Source: Parvularcula sp038745625 (lineage in GTDB: Bacteria > Pseudomonadota > Alphaproteobacteria > Caulobacterales > Parvularculaceae). Taken from it: a stretch of 32,689 nucleotides of DNA. Numbering within the stretch: the first letter of the stretch is position 1; each line of letters starts with the position of its first letter. The notes beneath the pieces are model-generated. The model had not been told where the DNA came from. It did not search any database and saw only the letters and a list, made by a program, of their open reading frames with translations. The stretch covers positions 1-32,689 of the forward strand of contig JBCDLG010000028.1 of NCBI GenBank assembly GCA_038745625.1, given 5' to 3'. Below, piece by piece: positions 7,903 through 15,370 of this stretch. The translations under genes were made by a program, and so were the position numbers.

Positions 7903-9450
7903 CTACTGCATATAAACATAGATCGTGTTACTGTGAATAAAAACGGAGGATTCGTGAGGCCAAGGTTCTCGGCCTTTTAGAACTGTGGCTTTTGCCTCAT
8001 CCGCTTTCGCGGCAAAATTCAAGTCCGTGCCTCGTATCTTGAATTTAATTTTGCTTCCCAGCAGCACAAAGACTTCCTCGTCAGTCCACCGATCAGTGAC
8101 TTCGCCATTGTCCATGTGACCATCCCCGTACGTATCAGCCGAATGGCCTTTTGAGGACAGTGCATCTCGCCTGAACGAGGAGTACTTCCCTACGCGAACG
8201 AGGTCGTACGTTTGTGTGATGTCCAATTCCTCCAAGCCTTCGATTCTCGTCAGAATTCTGTTGGCGAGTGCCAGGTCGTGTTTTTCACCGCGATAGAGTA
8301 CTTCCTGCCTTACCAAATCGGCCTGCACGAAGCGCATGACGACAAATACGCCCATAAAAAGTGCGGCGGACCTAAGTGCGGGTACCCTAACGCTGTGTAC
8401 CAGAGCAGCGAAAGAAAAGGCGTGGAGCGCAGCCAACGACATATTGTATCTATACTGAAAGAAGGAGCCATCGGAGCTGATAAGAAACATGGCTTTCGTT
8501 GCGACAACGGTGGCAGGCCAGGCTAGCGACAGAAGCAGGGCGACTCGCCAATTGTTCCAATTGCTGACTACAGAAACAACGGCGGCAGCGATGAGGAGCC
8601 CTACCAGTGTAGCTTTGATAACGCCTAAAAGGTCCGGCTGTGTGAGAGTCAGGTGGCGAAAACTCGCCTCCGTGACCTGGACAAACCGACCAGGCAAATC
8701 GTTCAAGGCAATCGTCGCTGTGGCGTGCGATGTTTTTATGCCGAGTAAGTCAAGACTCAGCTTGTAAGAGACAGCTCCCACCGCCAACGCGATAACTCGG
8801 GAGACTGTGGACAGGAACGAGGCTTTCAGCGCGCCCTCCTTGAAAACCAAAAGGTTGGCGATGAAGGCTGTTGCGACGACCGTTGTCATCACACTGAGGG
8901 AGGCTTGATAAGAACCCATAGCCAACAGTGCCAAAACACCACCTGCTAGAATTCGCCGCCATGACAACGAACTGGCGACCGACATAGCTGCTGTCGCAAA
9001 CAAGATTGCGATGAAAAATAGGGGTGTCTGATAGGTATAGTAAAAATAGGACAAACAAATAGGAAAGGTCGTCAGTATACCAATCGCCACCAGGCGTTCT
9101 GCGAAGGTCAACTTGAAGCCCCAGACCCTCAAGAGCAGAACACCGGCAGCTGCTGAGAAGGCGATCCCGGTCAAGGGCCCTAGGATGGGCAAGTCCGCAA
9201 GGTAATTTATCTTGACCAAGATGACGTTGAACCACCGACCCGCAAACAGTTGATCACGCGCGCCAATCCAAGGAAACCTAGGCGTATGGTTGTGAAGCAA
9301 GTGGTGAGCGATAAAGAACCCATAAGCAACGATGTTGAGCAACACCGCTAGCCCAAAGAGCTTCCTTTCCTCCGTGTTGTTGATGATGGAAAGCTTGGAA
9401 ATCACAGCTTCCAGATCAAAGTTTACCAGCGGCTTCAGTTTAGCGATCAT
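7903..9450 (-). CDS. GtrII-type membrane glucosyltransferase
   Basis: A 515-residue polytopic membrane protein. After a short soluble head (about 1-27) come many hydrophobic helices, with the polar loop GARDQLFAGRWFN near the first helices, as in the GtrII family that transfers glucose from undecaprenyl-phosphoglucose to a growing glycan in the periplasm. The last 130 residues are soluble and periplasmic-like. I chose the ATG at 9450, which overlaps the GtrA-like stop by 11 bases; an ATG at 9462 and a start at 9543 are also open. Specificity cannot be deduced. Codons and base composition are more AT-rich by eye than in the housekeeping block, consistent with an acquired serotype module. Confidence 0.78.
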   Translation of the reverse strand: MIAKLKPLVNFDLEAVISKLSIINNTEERKLFGLAVLLNIVAYGFFIAHHLLHNHTPRFPWIGARDQLFAGRWFNVILVKINYLADLPILGPLTGIAFSAAAGVLLLRVWGFKLTFAERLVAIGILTTFPICLSYFYYTYQTPLFFIAILFATAAMSVASSLSWRRILAGGVLALLAMGSYQASLSVMTTVVATAFIANLLVFKEGALKASFLSTVSRVIALAVGAVSYKLSLDLLGIKTSHATATIALNDLPGRFVQVTEASFRHLTLTQPDLLGVIKATLVGLLIAAAVVSVVSNWNNWRVALLLSLAWPATVVATKAMFLISSDGSFFQYRYNMSLAALHAFSFAALVHSVRVPALRSAALFMGVFVVMRFVQADLVRQEVLYRGEKHDLALANRILTRIEGLEELDITQTYDLVRVGKYSSFRRDALSSKGHSADTYGDGHMDNGEVTDRWTDEEVFVLLGSKIKFKIRGTDLNFAAKADEAKATVLKGREPWPHESSVFIHSNTIYVYMQ

Positions 9451-9958
9451 AGTTTGAGCCATGCTTGTTGGGCGGGTGAGAGGGAGGCGAGCTTTTCTCA
9501 TGACTGAGTGGGCCTTTGGAACCAACGGTATTCTTCCGAGCAAAGATGAGATTGGTACTCACCAGATAGTTCAATACAAAGCCAACAAGAGTTGCGACAA
9601 GCTTGGCGGTGATCGGGCCCAGCCAACTGATCAGTGCTGCGATGATCAATGTTCCAACAAGCAAGGAAGCCGAATGTCCGAACAAGTACTTGGCGTAGTT
9701 GCCGAGTGACATCTGCGCAGGTTTTCCGTTGTCTGAAAACGTGAAGCTGGCGTTGACGACGTAGCTTTGAACGTTCGCGATGATGAAGGCGGCTAAGTTT
9801 GAAAGAACGAATGACAGCCCGCACGAAACGAGGAAGGCATAGATAAGAATGTCTGTCAGCGTGTTGCCGAACCCGACGATCCCAAACTTGATGATTTGGA
9901 TGCGCTCATTCTTGGATAGCACTTCGGCGAGCCTAGTGATTATCGAAGTGGCACTCAA
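9440..9958 (-). CDS. GtrA-like flippase protein
   Basis: GtrA-family proteins have four membrane helices and are thought to flip polyprenyl-phosphate sugars across the inner membrane. Seen: QIIKFGIVGFGNTLTDILIY at the first helix, LAAFIIANVQSYVVNASFTFSD for the second, and two more helices followed by VGFVLNYLVSTNLIFARK. A polar Ser/Pro-rich tail follows. The frame is open to 10306, but that extension runs antisense-like through the next methyltransferase, so it is not coding. Start candidates are TTG 9958 (used, 172 residues), GTG 9922 and TTG 9997; none has a clear ribosome site. It overlaps the GtrII-like gene by 11 bases. Confidence 0.85.
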   Translation of the reverse strand: MSATSIITRLAEVLSKNERIQIIKFGIVGFGNTLTDILIYAFLVSCGLSFVLSNLAAFIIANVQSYVVNASFTFSDNGKPAQMSLGNYAKYLFGHSASLLVGTLIIAALISWLGPITAKLVATLVGFVLNYLVSTNLIFARKNTVGSKGPLSHEKSSPPSHPPNKHGSNYDR

Positions 9959-10025
9959 TGTGTAAAGGTCCGGGATCCCGTTGACCCGGCACTCCAATTT
10001 CTGATTCGTGTGCCACAGACCATGA

Positions 10026-10745
10026 TCACTTCGGGTCGAACGCTTCCCACTTGGCGATATCGAAGCCGTCGCGATAGATCTCCAAATCCATCTCCTTGAT
10101 GATGCGATCATTGACGAAGAGCATGTCTGCCTGAACCAGACGTCGATCATAATAGCATAGGTCGACGATATCGAAGGGTTGGAAACCTGAACGTATAATG
10201 TAATCAGCGCGCTGAACGAAGTTTTTGATCCCAACCTCAACGCAAATGACGCTGCATTGGTCCAGCACCGGGGCGGCTCCCTTGAGGATCTCGAGCTCAG
10301 CACCATCGACGTCGAGTTTTAGCAGGAAAGGCCCTTTGTATTGATGTTCTTCGATCAACTTAGCCAGTGTCATTGATTTGACTTTTCGTAGATCTGGACG
10401 TTTGTGCTCGTCGTCGACTATTCGGGCGTGGGTAATCGTCGCCCCTTCTCGCACTGACTTCGTTTGCATCGTGACTTCGCCGTCCTTGTCAGACATGGCG
10501 GCTGTCACCAGTTCGTAGTTAACGCTCTGCTCTTCATAGATTTCCCGGATACGAGGGGCGAACTCTTCAATCGGTTCCATCAGGACATGAAGTTTATCCC
10601 TGTACTGTTGGATTAGTGGCCATGTACAGGTTAGGACGCCGACATCGAGGACTGTCTCGACTGGGACTCCCATCTCTCTTAAGCGAGCGAAAGCTTGCGA
10701 CTTCACCGGCACGCGCGCATTTCGTTTTTTGTCGAGGTTCAGCAT
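10026..10745 (-). CDS. FkbM family methyltransferase, copy A
   Basis: A 239-residue SAM-dependent methyltransferase of the FkbM family, which methylates sugar or polyketide hydroxyls. Motif I region is VETVLDVGVLTCTWPL (about 33-48); the family signature FLLKLDVDGAELEILKGA is near 150-167; the ending is YRDGFDIAKWEAF. It is a diverged paralogue of the gene at 12400-13098: both share LDVG, THARI/SHARI, DVDGAEL, YYDRRLVQADM/YYNDRFVQADM and YRDGFD-AKW along their length. The ATG at 10745 fits the paralogue alignment better than the GTG at 10805. It probably belongs to the leftward glycan operon that continues into GtrA. Confidence 0.9.
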   Translation of the reverse strand: MLNLDKKRNARVPVKSQAFARLREMGVPVETVLDVGVLTCTWPLIQQYRDKLHVLMEPIEEFAPRIREIYEEQSVNYELVTAAMSDKDGEVTMQTKSVREGATITHARIVDDEHKRPDLRKVKSMTLAKLIEEHQYKGPFLLKLDVDGAELEILKGAAPVLDQCSVICVEVGIKNFVQRADYIIRSGFQPFDIVDLCYYDRRLVQADMLFVNDRIIKEMDLEIYRDGFDIAKWEAFDPK

Positions 10746-10860
10746 TGGGGTCCGGCTTCTAATGGGTGAGCTTTGAACGTTCAGAGCGCATGTGACGATA
10801 TCCACTTGCTTATGTCGATCGATGTCGATCTTGACCAGTGCATTTTAACGATAGCGGCTG

Positions 10861-11610
10861 TTAAGCCTTGCGGTAGACCGAATTACCAGAAGCAACCCGC
10901 CGATAAGGCCCGTCCCGTTGGTCCATGTAACGAAGCCAGCGGGCATACTCGAATGGAGACGCCGAGAGCGTTTCGGGATCCGTCCGCGCGTCGGTGATGG
11001 AAGGCACGACCTCTCGATCGATGGGTTTCAAAGCGCCATCTTGAGCCAGCCTCAGCATGATCAACCGGTCCTCTGCTGTGCGTCCATCGAGCGGATGCAG
11101 GTCGACGGCATGGATACAAAAGCCGCCAGGCTTAAGCACGCGTCGCATGTCGTCAAAACACCGCGCCCAATCGCGAAGAGGAATGTGCTCCATAACGGAT
11201 ACGCTGAAGACACAATCATAGGCTTCGTCTTCAATCCGAGGAGAGAAGTCGCCAATCCGCTCCTCGATGATCGTGATTCCTTGTAAGGACCGCATAGCGG
11301 TCTCGCCTTCACCGACGTGCGTTTCAGACTTCGGTCCGTTGCCGCTGCCATCCAAAGGGTCGAGGTTCCAACAGTCATAAGTCTTGGGGCGTACGCGATT
11401 GAGCTCTCGCATCATAATGCATGAGCCACCACCCACCTCAAGGAGCCGTCCGCCGTCCGGGAGCCGGTTTAAGACTTGATCGAGAACGAATAGGTTTTGA
11501 AAATCCTTCAGCATGCCCCGTAGTTTTAGAGGGGCGGCCGCGGCAGGAAACTCATCCTCGTATCTCTGAAGCAGCGCATAGTAGTCAGGTATTCGGCTAT
11601 AGGTGATCAT
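10861..11610 (-). CDS. Class I SAM-dependent methyltransferase (Methyltransf_11 type)
   Basis: A 249-residue class I methyltransferase. The SAM-binding loop is GRLLEVGGGSCIMMREL (about 53-69). Motif post-II and IV regions are YDCVFSVSVMEHIPLRDWARCFDDMRRVLKPGG, the usual VMEHI...LKPGG pattern of Methyltransf_11 enzymes, near 135-166. The target is unknown; context suggests a glycan hydroxyl, carboxyl or amine. I used ATG 11610; a TTG three codons upstream is possible. It lies 25 bases after the next methyltransferase in the same leftward operon. Confidence 0.88.
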   Translation of the reverse strand: MITYSRIPDYYALLQRYEDEFPAAAAPLKLRGMLKDFQNLFVLDQVLNRLPDGGRLLEVGGGSCIMMRELNRVRPKTYDCWNLDPLDGSGNGPKSETHVGEGETAMRSLQGITIIEERIGDFSPRIEDEAYDCVFSVSVMEHIPLRDWARCFDDMRRVLKPGGFCIHAVDLHPLDGRTAEDRLIMLRLAQDGALKPIDREVVPSITDARTDPETLSASPFEYARWLRYMDQRDGPYRRVASGNSVYRKA

Positions 11611-11635
11611 ATCGGTCAAACTTTAACGAGAAAAA

Positions 11636-12388
11636 TCAAAAAACCCAGGCATCCATGTCACGGTCGAGGCCGACGAAGTCCCTGTTTTTATTTCTGGGGA
11701 TGATCGAGAAACATCCGTAGTCATGCATGAAGCTGGTTCGAGTGAGGGTCCAAAGGTTGTCAGCTAGCGCCATATCTTCAATTGCACGTAGCCGGATTTG
11801 TTCATCGTAGACATGTGCCGCCGCTGCTCGGCATATGTAGCACTTGTTGGCTGATGCTAAGAACATCTTGAATTCCATCGGATGGGAAAACAAGAAATCG
11901 TATACTGAGGCGGTGAGTTGGGGATACTTAAAGCTTAGGAAGTCGTCGACGCAAATAATACCGCGCCTTGACAATAAGTGTGCTGCAGTTTCGAGATCAG
12001 CGCGCGTTGCGTAACCCGTATGCTCGCCATCAATGTGAACCCACCTCAGTTTCCCGGCGTGTGCCAGAAGTTGTGGTTCACTCAGCGCGTTGGCCGAGTT
12101 CATGGCGAAAAACGTCGCATTATCAGGTTTAACTGACAAAACCCGCTCACGAGCATCAGAAACCTCGTGAAGGTCTATGAAAAAGGCGGGTTCCTCCGGC
12201 TTCATATAGAGAGCCGACAAAACAGCAGACTTCCCTTTGAAGACCCCAATCTCCAGCATACCCCCTGTGATGCCCAGCTTGTCTTGTGTGCCGAACAAAA
12301 AATCCCATGTCGCCATCGCAAGAGGCATGAAAAAGCCGTCGACGTCGGAAAAGTCTTCAAGATATCGTTGGAGCACCTTACTTGCCAT
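11636..12388 (-). CDS. Class I SAM-dependent methyltransferase (Methyltransf_24 type)
   Basis: A 250-residue protein with GGMLEIGVFKGKSAVLSALY as the SAM-binding segment, FFIDLHEV as the acidic strand, and RWVHIDGEHTGYATRADLETAAHLLSRRGIICVDDF, the HIDGxH and DD metal-associated pattern of the Methyltransf_24/TylF-like group. Enzymes of this group methylate sugar hydroxyls in several pathways. I prefer ATG 12388, nine bases past the upstream stop with AAGG in position; ATG 12430, which would overlap the upstream gene by 31 bases, is the alternative. No membrane segment or signal peptide is seen. Confidence 0.85.
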   Translation of the reverse strand: MASKVLQRYLEDFSDVDGFFMPLAMATWDFLFGTQDKLGITGGMLEIGVFKGKSAVLSALYMKPEEPAFFIDLHEVSDARERVLSVKPDNATFFAMNSANALSEPQLLAHAGKLRWVHIDGEHTGYATRADLETAAHLLSRRGIICVDDFLSFKYPQLTASVYDFLFSHPMEFKMFLASANKCYICRAAAAHVYDEQIRLRAIEDMALADNLWTLTRTSFMHDYGCFSIIPRNKNRDFVGLDRDMDAWVF

Positions 12389-12399
12389 GCCGTTGAACC

Positions 12400-13098
12400 T
12401 TAGGGATTGTTTGGCATGTAAGGTTGCCATTTGGCGACATCAAAACCATCGCGATAGACTTCGAGTTGACGATCACGGACGATGTCGCATCGTATGAAGA
12501 CCATATCGGCTTGGACAAAGCGGTCATTGTAGTAACTGATATCGACCACGTCGAAGACCTCAAATCCTTCGGCCAGTAGGGCGGCGGCACGTTCAACCAT
12601 GTTGGCAAAGCCAGTCTCGATAACCACAACGCTCGTCCGCCTTAGGGCCTCCTTTGCCCCTTTCAGTACCAGCAGTTCGGCACCATCGACATCAACTTTC
12701 AGGAGAAATGGGTCCTTAAGCTCGCGGGTTGCAACAATGCCGTCGAGCGTCATCGATGGCACAACGCGATGGTCATCGTCCTCAACATTGTCGTCGGTGA
12801 TTCGGGCGTGGCTGATCGGTTTGTCCGCGTAGACCGTCGTTGTCTTTAGTCGGACCCCTCCATCCCGGTCGCAGATTGCAGCGTTGATAACCTCGAAGGA
12901 GGTGTTGGTGCGTTCGTAGTTCCGACGCATCTCGTCATTGTACTCCACAATGGGTTCCATGAGGACGTGATGATGGTCCGGAAAAGCGCGGAGCAGTTCG
13001 TAAGTACAGGTCTTCACGCCGACATCCAAAATTGTGCCGATGGGCGCACCGATAGATTTGAGTGTCTTGAAACAGTCGTCTTTGGTGGGGTGGCGCAC
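12400..13098 (-). CDS. FkbM family methyltransferase, copy B
   Basis: A 232-residue paralogue of the FkbM enzyme at 10026-10745. Seen: GTILDVGVKTCTYELL, HVLMEPIVEY, PFLLKVDVDGAELLVLKGAKEALRR, YYNDRFVQADMVFI and the ending YRDGFDVAKWQPY. The only ordinary start codon is GTG 13098, with no clear ribosome site. Similarity to copy A continues about eight residues upstream (DRKR against DKKR), ending at an ATA codon at 13122 where copy A has its ATG. It may therefore start at a rare ATA, or have lost its original start. It heads the leftward methyltransferase operon, divergent from 13203. Confidence 0.85.
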   Translation of the reverse strand: MRHPTKDDCFKTLKSIGAPIGTILDVGVKTCTYELLRAFPDHHHVLMEPIVEYNDEMRRNYERTNTSFEVINAAICDRDGGVRLKTTTVYADKPISHARITDDNVEDDDHRVVPSMTLDGIVATRELKDPFLLKVDVDGAELLVLKGAKEALRRTSVVVIETGFANMVERAAALLAEGFEVFDVVDISYYNDRFVQADMVFIRCDIVRDRQLEVYRDGFDVAKWQPYMPNNP

Positions 13099-13202
13099 GC
13101 GTTTTCGATCCCAATCCGATATTCGAACAAGGCCCGGTCTATGACGAAAACACCTGCAAGTCGACCGACCATGCTCGATTAGACGACCCCGCCTTCACGA
13201 AA

Positions 13203-14489
13203 GTGGACCTGCGAACCGCTTTCGCATATCAGGCTCCAGTTGGTGAGCGATTTAAACAAGAATGGGTGCCAGGCATGCGCGTTGTTGTCGGTGTCAGTGG
13301 AAAATCGTCGTCAGGTTCGTCGCTGACGGTTGGGCTACCGCGTGACCATTCTGTGGTGGGAATGATTGAGCTGCTGCCGGACGGCCTCAGCTCCGTCGAA
13401 GGTGGCGACAAGTCGCTTTCATCACAGAACGCGCTCGCTCGGTTTTTGACCCTCGATAACGATGCTGTGGCCCTCCTGGGGGAGCCGCGGTCATGGCCAG
13501 TGATCGATACGATGTTGGAGTCCGGCGAAGTTACAGGCTTGTTCATCTACGAAGAGCCTGGCGAGTATGTGGCTAGGCACATCGCTCAGGGGAAGGACTT
13601 AGAGACAGCGGCGGATGAGTGGGTTGAGCGCTCCAAGAGGCTGCTTGAGATTGCCGCGAAAAACCAAAGGGCGGCCCATGTTTTTGCTGGGGGTAGCCTT
13701 CGTGCAGCGCCGAACGATTTTTGTTACCACTGCCAGAACCACTTTGGCTTGAACTGCGTTGCTGAGTTGAAGCCTTTGCCGCCTGCTAGCGAAATGGCCA
13801 TCGCTACCGCGTATGTCAGCATGCGGATTGATATTGTTGATCTGATGGCCGAGCTCTCGGTGTTGGCGGAATCGATCGCGCCTAGGGATTCCAAGGTCCC
13901 GTCGTTCCCTGCGGAGGCTCTCGACCGTTATCGGTCCTTGTGTGAAATGGCTGAGATGCGTCATGAACTCAAAAGCTATACCGCCCTCCTGAAGTCGCAG
14001 CTGGTTGTGGCTCAGGTTAAAGCCGAGACAGCTTATCGTGACGCAAAGGGCGGCGGTGGATCATCGGCCGATACCGCGGCGCTTGAAGCTGAGCTCAGCC
14101 ATGCTCGTGCTGAAATCATCGCTATACGGAGTAGTTCGTCGTGGAAGATCTCTGCGCCTATAAGGGTCATTTCAAGGGTGCTGAAAGGCGGCTTTGGAGT
14201 CCGCAGACTGCTTTCCGAGCGGCGACAGCGGTCGCTGATCGCCAAATCTGGTCTCTTTGACGGTGAGTGGTACGGCAGACGCTATCCTGATATCGCCTCA
14301 TCAGGGTTCGCCCCACTTGTGCACTTTGTTCGCTTTGGCGGCGCTGAGGGTCGGTCGCCGTCTGAACGCTTCAGCAGTTCACACTATCTCAAAGTGAATC
14401 CCGATGTTGCCGCGACGGGGGTGAACCCGCTTGTCCATTACTTGACTGTTGGGCGTGCAGAAGGACGCACTGCGCAAGGTGACCAATGA
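13203..14489 (+). CDS. Coiled-coil protein with two C-terminal GT-associated repeats, function unknown
   Basis: A protein of 428 residues from GTG 13203. Residues 1-225 are a globular domain I do not recognise (VALLGEPRSWPVIDTML, LFIYEEPGEYVARHI, CYHCQNHFGLNC). Residues 245-310 look coiled-coil with a Gly/Ser break. SSSSWKISAPIRVISR (310-325) is the short motif often found after coiled coils in glycosyltransferase-linked proteins. Two tandem repeats follow at 351-387 and 389-425, each about 37 residues, of the form Y...PD(I/V)A-G--PLVH(F/Y)---G-AEGR. Such repeats are frequent in polysaccharide-locus proteins. The frame stays open upstream to 13071 with protein-like content but no start codon, so the true start is unresolved (ATG 13275 is another option). 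Confidence 0.8.
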   Translation: MDLRTAFAYQAPVGERFKQEWVPGMRVVVGVSGKSSSGSSLTVGLPRDHSVVGMIELLPDGLSSVEGGDKSLSSQNALARFLTLDNDAVALLGEPRSWPVIDTMLESGEVTGLFIYEEPGEYVARHIAQGKDLETAADEWVERSKRLLEIAAKNQRAAHVFAGGSLRAAPNDFCYHCQNHFGLNCVAELKPLPPASEMAIATAYVSMRIDIVDLMAELSVLAESIAPRDSKVPSFPAEALDRYRSLCEMAEMRHELKSYTALLKSQLVVAQVKAETAYRDAKGGGGSSADTAALEAELSHARAEIIAIRSSSSWKISAPIRVISRVLKGGFGVRRLLSERRQRSLIAKSGLFDGEWYGRRYPDIASSGFAPLVHFVRFGGAEGRSPSERFSSSHYLKVNPDVAATGVNPLVHYLTVGRAEGRTAQGDQ

Positions 14490-14530
14490 AACTATGGTCG
14501 TGTACCGATCGTTCATGAGGGCTTGAGATT

Positions 14531-15370
14531 ATGGATCGCAAAATGTTTGATCAGCCGGTAGACACGATACTGCACATCGGTGCGGGGCGAGGCCGCGAAC
14601 TTCCTGACTATCTGGCTTCAACCGCCTCAAAGATCGTGTTGGTTGATGGAGATCCAGCTTTCGCTCGGATGCTGCGCCGTCTTTCTGATAGAGAGCCACG
14701 TGTCGAAGTTATCGAAGCTGTGGCGGCCGCAGACTCACGCGACGCCACATACTATCGGTACAACCTGGAGCGCCTAAATGGTCTTGTTGAAAAAGATAAG
14801 TATACCGAGCAATATGCGGGTTTGCGCCTCATCGTTGAAACGGCGGTAGAAACGACGGCGGTTGGTGATCTCGTCGCCGGGCTTGGACTCGCCGAGACGA
14901 CAGTAGCGGTCTTGGTGCTCGAGACACCTGGAGAAGAGGCGGCTATGATAAGAGCGCTTTCCGCCGCTGATCGGTTGGCCTGCTTTTCATCGGTCGTGAT
15001 TCGAACGCCATTCTCCGATGAGGAGGTTGATGCCTCGCTTCGTGAAAGCGGGTTTACGGTGGACGTGCAGGACAAAGCGCTCCTGCGCACGATTTCAGCA
15101 CGGCGACTAAGGTGCTCTCAAGACGTTGCTGAGCTTAGTGCTCTGCGTGCGGACATAAAGTCTTTCCGTGCAGACGTAGAGTCTCTCCGCGAGCGCAATA
15201 AGGCGTTGGAGGAGCAGCTCGAAGCGAGCAATGCGGATGGCCGTAACTGGGAGAAAGAGGTCACGCGTCTGCAGTTGGAGAACGCAGCGGCCTCCAGTAT
15301 GCGTGAAGATGTGATACGTCTTGAGGCTCAACTCGAGATATTAAAGGGGCTCGCGGTTGTCGGCGAATGA
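14531..15370 (+). CDS. FkbM-like methyltransferase domain with C-terminal coiled coil
   Basis: A 279-residue protein. Residues 10-50 look like a SAM-binding Rossmann start: TILHIGAGRGRELPDYL, then IVLVDGDPAFARML with an acidic residue after strand 2. AVLVLETPGEEAAMIRAL (127-143) sits where FkbM enzymes have LLKLDVxGxELxVLxGA, with Asp replaced by Glu. So it is a divergent FkbM relative that may bind SAM; activity is uncertain. Residues 199-272 form a long heptad-rich coiled coil (LRADIKSFRADVESLRERN and onwards). GAGG lies ten bases before ATG 14531. It overlaps the next gene by 14 bases. The domain plan recalls WbdD, the O9a chain terminator whose coiled coil sets chain length, but no sequence homology is claimed. 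Confidence 0.78.
   Translation: MDRKMFDQPVDTILHIGAGRGRELPDYLASTASKIVLVDGDPAFARMLRRLSDREPRVEVIEAVAAADSRDATYYRYNLERLNGLVEKDKYTEQYAGLRLIVETAVETTAVGDLVAGLGLAETTVAVLVLETPGEEAAMIRALSAADRLACFSSVVIRTPFSDEEVDASLRESGFTVDVQDKALLRTISARRLRCSQDVAELSALRADIKSFRADVESLRERNKALEEQLEASNADGRNWEKEVTRLQLENAAASSMREDVIRLEAQLEILKGLAVVGE

Noticed and set aside
9959..10306. N-terminal extension of the GtrA-like frame
   Set aside because: It overlaps the end of FkbM copy A in another frame, and the family N-terminus starts near QIIKFGIVGFG.
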